Assembly: GCA_049514435.1 (NCBI GenBank) | Contig: JBEKVB010000001.1 | Coordinates: 186,001 to 250,000, forward strand | Reading direction: 5' to 3' | Source: UBA4810 sp002479215 | Lineage (GTDB): Bacteria > Desulfobacterota > Syntrophia > Syntrophales > Smithellaceae | DNA length: 64,000 bases | In this document: piece by piece, positions 60,294 to 64,000 of the stretch | Numbering within the stretch: position 1 is the stretch's first letter | Layout of the letters: every line of letters begins with the position of its first letter | The notes under the pieces: model-generated | The model's database searches: none | What the model was told of the DNA's origin: nothing | The model's input: the letters and a program-made list of their open reading frames with translations, nothing else | Program-made: the position numbers and the translations under genes

Positions 60294-61064
60294 ATGGCAA
60301 AAAAAGTTTTTGGCAGACCAAAAAGTTTAAAAGAAAATATTTTTCATTACTGTCCCGGATGCGGACACAGCATTGCGCACCGGCTTATAGCTGAAGTGAT
60401 TGATGAATTGGGAATCAGAGGAATCACCATTGGCGTCCCGCCGGCAGGCTGCGCTGTTTTGGCTTATAATTACTTTGATTTTGATATGATCGAAGCACCG
60501 CATGGAAGAGGCCCGGCAATGGCCACGGGAATCAAACGAACCTTGTCTGATCGTGTTGTATTTTCTTATCAGGGAGATGGAGACCTTGCCGCTATCGGCA
60601 TCGCCGAGAGCTTTCATGCGGCCAACCGGGGAGAAAATATCTCCGTCATCTTTATCAACAATGCTGTTTATGGCATGACTGGCGGGCAAATGGCTCCGAC
60701 AACGATGCTGGAACAAAAAACAACAACCACTCCTGCGGGGCGACATAAGACTCTGGACGGTTATCCTGTCAAGGTATGCGAACTCTTCTCTCCATTAAAA
60801 GGTGTAACTTATGTAGAAAGATGTACGGTAACTTCTCCGGCCAATATCAACAAAACAAGGAAAGCGATAAAAAAGGCCTTCCAATGTCAACTTGACTCTT
60901 TGGGATTTTCGCTGGTGGAAATTCTCTCCCCCTGCCCGACTAACTGGAAAATGATGCCCATAGATTCCTGCAAATGGATTGATGAAGTGATGAGCAAGGA
61001 ATTTCCTCTTGGCATGTTCAAAGATAATATTACGCAAGAAAAGAAAATTGCGGAGGCCGTATAA
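60294..61064 (+). CDS. korB: 2-oxoacid:ferredoxin oxidoreductase, beta subunit (TPP-binding)
   Basis: The 256-residue protein has HYCPGCGHSIAH, whose cysteines help bind a cluster, and the TPP motif GDGDLAAIG through NNAVYGMTGGQ. It binds the diphosphate of TPP and works with KorA. An upstream in-frame GTG (60270) lacks a ribosome site, so the ATG at 60294, with GAGG upstream, is chosen. It overlaps korC by one base. Confidence 0.93.
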   Translation: MAKKVFGRPKSLKENIFHYCPGCGHSIAHRLIAEVIDELGIRGITIGVPPAGCAVLAYNYFDFDMIEAPHGRGPAMATGIKRTLSDRVVFSYQGDGDLAAIGIAESFHAANRGENISVIFINNAVYGMTGGQMAPTTMLEQKTTTTPAGRHKTLDGYPVKVCELFSPLKGVTYVERCTVTSPANINKTRKAIKKAFQCQLDSLGFSLVEILSPCPTNWKMMPIDSCKWIDEVMSKEFPLGMFKDNITQEKKIAEAV

Positions 61065-61606
61065 TGATCGTCAAAACAATTTTTTCGGGGTTTGGCGGTC
61101 AGGGCGTTTTGATGATGGGCTTAAGTCTTGCTCATAGCGCAATGAACAGCGGGTATCACGTAACTTATCTCCCCGCTTACGGCGCGGAAGTAAGAGGAGG
61201 AACAGCCAACTGCACCGTAGCCATAGCCGATGAGGAAATTGCTTCTCCCGTCGCATCGGAGCCGGATTATCTTGTCGCTATGAACTCACCTTCCCTTTTT
61301 ACTTTTCAAAATAAACTGTCTGCCGGTGGAACTATCTTCTTAAATTCTTCTATTGTCGAAGACCGTCCCAACCGGCTGGATGTTAAAGTCTGCGCTATTC
61401 CCTGCGGTGATATTGCGCAAGAATTAGGCAATAGTAGAGTAGCCAATATCATCATGATGGGCATATTTATTAAGAAAACGAACATAGTTCCTGCTGAAAT
61501 GTATTTAAAAAATTTGGAATTGATCATGGGCAGTAAGAAAAAAACGGTTGCGGAAGTCAATCGTAAAGCCTTCGCCGCCGGATTCGATTATGTCAGCGAC
61601 AATTGA
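61064..61606 (+). CDS. korC: 2-oxoacid:ferredoxin oxidoreductase, gamma subunit
   Basis: The 180-residue protein starts FSGFGGQGVLMMGLSLAHSA and has YGAEVRGGTANCTVAIADEEI, the pattern of gamma subunits that bind CoA. Together with korDAB it makes a complete four-subunit enzyme, the standard ancient layout. It provides acyl-CoA and low-potential electrons in anaerobes. A small ACT-domain gene follows after 10 bases. Confidence 0.93.
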   Translation: MIVKTIFSGFGGQGVLMMGLSLAHSAMNSGYHVTYLPAYGAEVRGGTANCTVAIADEEIASPVASEPDYLVAMNSPSLFTFQNKLSAGGTIFLNSSIVEDRPNRLDVKVCAIPCGDIAQELGNSRVANIIMMGIFIKKTNIVPAEMYLKNLELIMGSKKKTVAEVNRKAFAAGFDYVSDN

Positions 61607-61616
61607 AGGATAATCT

Positions 61617-62048
61617 ATGGCCGTAAAACAAATTTCCGTCTTGTTGGGCAATATTCCCGGTTCTTTTGCCAAACTTACTCATATTCTGGATTCGGAAGAT
61701 ATCAGCACCAAGGCCGTCTCCGCAGCAAGCACTGCTGTGGATAGTACTGTACGGCTTGTTGTAAATGATCCTGATCGTGCCGCTGCGGTTTTGAAAAGCT
61801 TCAACTTTAACTTCGAAGTTACGCCTGTATTGGCCGTGGAAGTTCCCCTGCATGCAGGAGGCATGAATGCTATTTTGAAGCCTCTGGCCAAAGCGGAAAT
61901 CAATATCCATTACCTCTACACCACCATCAATCGCATCGGCAAAGAAACTATTTTAATAATCGGCGTGGATAAACTGGAAGATGCCAAAGAAATTCTTACT
62001 CAAAATTGGATCCATTTAATCTATGACGAAATTTATTCCATCCCGTAA
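61617..62048 (+). CDS. Tandem ACT-domain protein
   Basis: The 143-residue protein consists of two ACT domains (QISVLLGNIPGSFAKLTHIL from residue 5; VEVPLHAGGMNAILKPLAKAEINIHYLY from residue 75). ACT domains bind amino acids and regulate enzymes. Linked to the 2-oxoacid oxidoreductase genes, it may sense a branched-chain or other amino acid whose oxoacid is oxidised. This link is an inference from position. No catalytic domain is attached. Confidence 0.85.
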   Translation: MAVKQISVLLGNIPGSFAKLTHILDSEDISTKAVSAASTAVDSTVRLVVNDPDRAAAVLKSFNFNFEVTPVLAVEVPLHAGGMNAILKPLAKAEINIHYLYTTINRIGKETILIIGVDKLEDAKEILTQNWIHLIYDEIYSIP

Positions 62049-62062
62049 GCGTTAAATCAATC

Positions 62063-62470
62063 ATGCCTGTTTCTCGGGAAAAAGAAAAGGCCCTGTCCGC
62101 AAGAATGCTGAATCTGGGGGTCACTGAAAGTGATTTTGAGGAATCTTTTATCCGCTCCTCCGGACCGGGCGGACAAAAGGTTAATAAAAGTTCCTCTTGT
62201 GTTTACCTAATCCACATTCCTACCGGTCTTACAGTAAAATGCCAGCGGGAGCGATCACAGGCATTAAACCGCCATTTGGCTCGCCGTTTATTACTAGATA
62301 AGATTGAATTAATGCAAAAAGGTTTTATCGCCGAAGAAAGAGATAAGATAGAAAAGATTCGGCGCCAAAAGAGGAAACGTACAAAGCGGGCGAAAGAAAA
62401 AATCCTCACCGCCAAGCATAAACAAGCTGAAAAAAAAGTTTTACGCGGTAGAGTTATTATTGACGATTAA
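62063..62470 (+). CDS. Release-factor-like peptidyl-tRNA hydrolase (GGQ protein)
   Basis: The 135-residue protein has the catalytic GGQ of class I release factors in SSGPGGQKVNKSSSCV, then CQRERSQALNRHLA and a very basic C-terminal tail (RRQKRKRTKRAKEKI). It lacks the codon-recognition domain. It resembles ArfB or C12orf65-type rescue factors, which free stalled ribosomes by inserting the tail into the mRNA channel. It could also be an orphan relative of prfH. It is the last gene of the plus-strand run. Confidence 0.85.
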   Translation: MPVSREKEKALSARMLNLGVTESDFEESFIRSSGPGGQKVNKSSSCVYLIHIPTGLTVKCQRERSQALNRHLARRLLLDKIELMQKGFIAEERDKIEKIRRQKRKRTKRAKEKILTAKHKQAEKKVLRGRVIIDD

Positions 62471-62518
62471 CTTAATAAGATGGGTGTAATTTTTTAGTTT
62501 CGTCGATGAGGTGTCATT

Positions 62519-62583
62519 AATCCCGCATCGCTTGCGGGATTGTTCAACTTACCAATTCCGATGCGCTCCGCTTTCGGAATTGG
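62519..62583. repeat. Pair of palindromes between convergent genes
   Basis: AATCCCGCA-tcgc-TTGCGGGATT (62519-62541) and CCAATTCCGA with TCGGAATTGG around a 12-base loop (62552-62583) lie next to each other. They resemble REP-like intergenic elements, and similar GC-rich CGCxxGCGGG cores occur at 42620-42640 and 48750. They may also help end the plus-strand run. Confidence 0.65.
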
Positions 62584-62593
62584 AGTTTCACGG

Positions 62594-62640
62594 AAAAAAA
62601 GGGAGAGAAAGTCGATGCACGCTTCCCCTCCCTAATTTTT
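62594..62640 (-). terminator. Terminator for atpE (possibly both directions)
   Basis: On the minus strand AGGGAG and CTCCCT, with extra pairing inside, form a stem followed by seven T (complement of A at 62594-62600). On the plus strand the stem is followed by AATTTTT, so it may serve both converging genes. Confidence 0.7.
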
Positions 62641-62653
62641 ATGATAGCAACAA

Positions 62654-63019
62654 TTATCCGCCGATATACTTCAAAAGCGGATTAGCGTAAAGCAAGATTA
62701 ATGAAACTACCAGCGCATAAATGGCCAGTGATTCAATCATAGCCAGACCAACCATCATGGTTAGAAGTACTTTGCCTTGCGCTTCCGGATTTCTCCCCAC
62801 AGCGTTAGTAGCGCCATTCAAACCGTTCCCCATACCCAATCCTGTGCCGATTGTACCAAAAGCTATGGCTAAACCAGCAACCAGCACGGAGCAGCCGACT
62901 ATAATTGCTTTTGTATAATCGACAGTTCCCGTTTGCGTTTCGCTGGCTGCAAATACCAAGGGAGAAGAAACAATAATCAACAACGTAGCCATCACACTGT
63001 AAATAAAACCTTTTTTCAT
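62654..63019 (-). CDS. atpE: ATP synthase F0 subunit c
   Basis: The 121-residue protein has an extra N-terminal hydrophobic segment (residues 1-25, ending VFAAS) like a signal peptide. A standard two-helix subunit c follows, with loop RNPEAQG and ion-binding Glu in AMIESLAIY. Glu-Ser and Tyr agree with sodium-binding c rings, but the first helix has Met (GLGMGNG) where sodium-specific rings have Gln, so proton use seems likelier. Other F0 genes are not nearby. AAGGAG precedes the ATG. Confidence 0.95.
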   Translation of the reverse strand: MKKGFIYSVMATLLIIVSSPLVFAASETQTGTVDYTKAIIVGCSVLVAGLAIAFGTIGTGLGMGNGLNGATNAVGRNPEAQGKVLLTMMVGLAMIESLAIYALVVSLILLYANPLLKYIGG

Positions 63020-63209
63020 TTGAATTCTCCTTACTTAATTAATATTAACTTGATAAAATTGGAACTCTGCATGCCTCCTTTCGTTTATTTTTTCGCTCTC
63101 TGACTTTCACGTTATTTAATTTTTAATGTTCCACATAATAATTGTCAAGAAATATTTATCTATAACACACTTCTTGATTTTATTTATCAAGCAGGTTAAA
63201 ACTTATTTC

Positions 63210-63677
63210 GTGGAAATAATAACCGCTAAAAAAATTAAAGTTGCTAGCCAGCTTCAGGGCGATATTCAGCTAAAAAGCCGTCCTTTCCGCCAGATCGCGG
63301 ATTCCTGCGGCCTAACTGAAAAGGAAATTATTAATATTATAAAGAAGCTGAACAAGGAAGGTTATATACGCAAGTTTGGAGCTGTTTTACGCCACCATAA
63401 AATCGGCTATGCAAAAAACGTGCTGGTTGTCTGGTCTGTACCGCAGGATAAAATAGAAAAAGCTGGAATTACTTTTGCTTCATTTCCCTTTATCTCCCAT
63501 TGCTACGAAAGGAATCCAGTATTTAAGTCCAAATACAATCTCTTTACGATGCTGCACAGCAAAGGCGAAGATATGACTTCTCTGACAAATAAAATGGCGG
63601 CTTCTATTGATATCCATGACTTTTTAATTTTGGAAAGCTTAAAAGAATATAAAAAGACAACTCCGGAGTATTTTTAA
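63210..63677 (+). CDS. ahbB: Siroheme decarboxylase AhbB-like subunit (AsnC/Lrp family)
   Basis: The 155-residue protein has a helix-turn-helix-like start (RPFRQIADSCGLTEKEIINIIKKLNKEGYIRKFGAVL), followed by AhbB motifs HHKIGYAKNVLVVWSVP, SHCYERNPVF and YNLFTMLHSKGED. With AhbA it removes two acetate side chains of siroheme on the way to haem in anaerobes. The frame is open to an ATG at 63126, but those residues are hydrophobic and unlike the family. I prefer the GTG at 63210; neither has a good ribosome site. It overlaps hemL by one base. Confidence 0.87.
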   Translation: MEIITAKKIKVASQLQGDIQLKSRPFRQIADSCGLTEKEIINIIKKLNKEGYIRKFGAVLRHHKIGYAKNVLVVWSVPQDKIEKAGITFASFPFISHCYERNPVFKSKYNLFTMLHSKGEDMTSLTNKMAASIDIHDFLILESLKEYKKTTPEYF

Positions 63678-64000
63678 TGTCCAAAGCACATACTGATTAT
63701 TTTACTGAAGCCAGGAATGTTATCGCCGGCGGCGTCAATTCTCCCGTACGCGCTTGGAATGCGGTCGGCGATAATCCTCTCTTTGTTAGCAGAGCTAAAG
63801 GCAGTAAAATTTATGATACGTCCGGCAAGAAATATATTGATTATGTCTTATCCTGGGGGCCGATGATTTTAGGTCACGCTCATCCCGTCGTAATTTCTGC
63901 TATTTGCCGCACTGCTCAAAAGGGAACAAGTTTCGGCGCGCCGACTGAAGCGGAAACGCAAATGGCCAAGCTAATCTGTCTGGCTATTCCTTCCATAGAG
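63677..64000 (+). CDS. hemL: Glutamate-1-semialdehyde aminotransferase (3' end outside window)
   Basis: The open frame from the ATG at 63677 to the window edge encodes 108 residues. They start SKAHTDYFTEARNVIAGGVNSPVR and continue AKGSKIYDTSGKKYIDYVLSWGPMILGHAHP, the N-terminal signature of GSA aminomutase. The PLP lysine lies beyond the window. It makes 5-aminolevulinate, the first tetrapyrrole precursor. Adjoining ahbB supports the siroheme-dependent haem route. Confidence 0.93.
   Translation, partial: MSKAHTDYFTEARNVIAGGVNSPVRAWNAVGDNPLFVSRAKGSKIYDTSGKKYIDYVLSWGPMILGHAHPVVISAICRTAQKGTSFGAPTEAETQMAKLICLAIPSIE

Overview
The window looks like the chromosome of a strictly anaerobic deltaproteobacterium-like organism of the Syntrophus/Smithella kind (order Syntrophales). 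This is inferred from gene content, because there is no rRNA gene to place it. The pointers are a glutaryl-CoA dehydrogenase next to a sodium-pump-type glutaconyl-CoA decarboxylase alpha subunit, several acyl-CoA dehydrogenases, a FixABCX-like electron transfer module, an aldehyde:ferredoxin oxidoreductase-type protein, a superoxide reductase, a four-subunit 2-oxoacid:ferredoxin oxidoreductase, and a siroheme decarboxylase subunit beside hemL. Starts are often GTG or TTG and genes often overlap by a few bases.

1-21.7 kb (all +) is a catabolic and respiratory block. Its genes are a truncated glutaryl-CoA dehydrogenase, sucCD, gcdA, an acyl-CoA dehydrogenase that lacks the usual catalytic glutamate, fixC-fixX-etfB-etfA, a biotin-dependent carboxyltransferase, a 949-residue fusion of an aldehyde:ferredoxin oxidoreductase domain with an iron-type alcohol dehydrogenase, another acyl-CoA dehydrogenase, an enoyl-CoA hydratase, a succinate dehydrogenase with one very small membrane anchor, a Rieske protein and a cytochrome b. 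Together they would oxidise dicarboxylyl- and acyl-CoA intermediates and pass electrons through ETF and SDH to the quinone pool and a bc-type complex. A palindromic repeat has entered the last small gene of this block in frame.

21.7-32 kb is an accessory stretch, mostly on the minus strand. It holds a HEPN-motif protein whose 5' end is in another frame, a decayed copy of a nearby cupin gene, a Tat-exported superoxide reductase, a DUF1499-type membrane protein, a lipase-like hydrolase, a lipoprotein with fibronectin-like and repeated domains, an AsmA-like protein and a scrap of a REP-associated transposase. 32-37 kb (+) has an MFS carrier, an acyl-CoA ligase, a small membrane protein and a nitronate monooxygenase-like flavoprotein.

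37-49 kb is housekeeping: rsmI, then UDP-sugar genes (UDP-xylose synthase and an animal-type UDP-glucose dehydrogenase with no ATG/GTG/TTG start), then the minus-strand series argS, SPOR protein, ffh, rpsP, khpA, rimM, trmD, an RNA methyltransferase, rplS, rnhB, yraN. 49-55.8 kb is a minus-strand type IV pilus minor-pilin cluster (pilD, fimT, pilV, pilW, pilX, pilY1). In front of pilD is a c-di-GMP-I (GEMM) riboswitch under a strong promoter. 55.9-64 kb holds dTDP-sugar genes, ribD, a NusG-like antiterminator, korDABC with an ACT-domain protein, a release-factor-like protein, atpE, ahbB and the start of hemL.

No tRNA, rRNA, CRISPR array, intact insertion sequence or prophage was seen.
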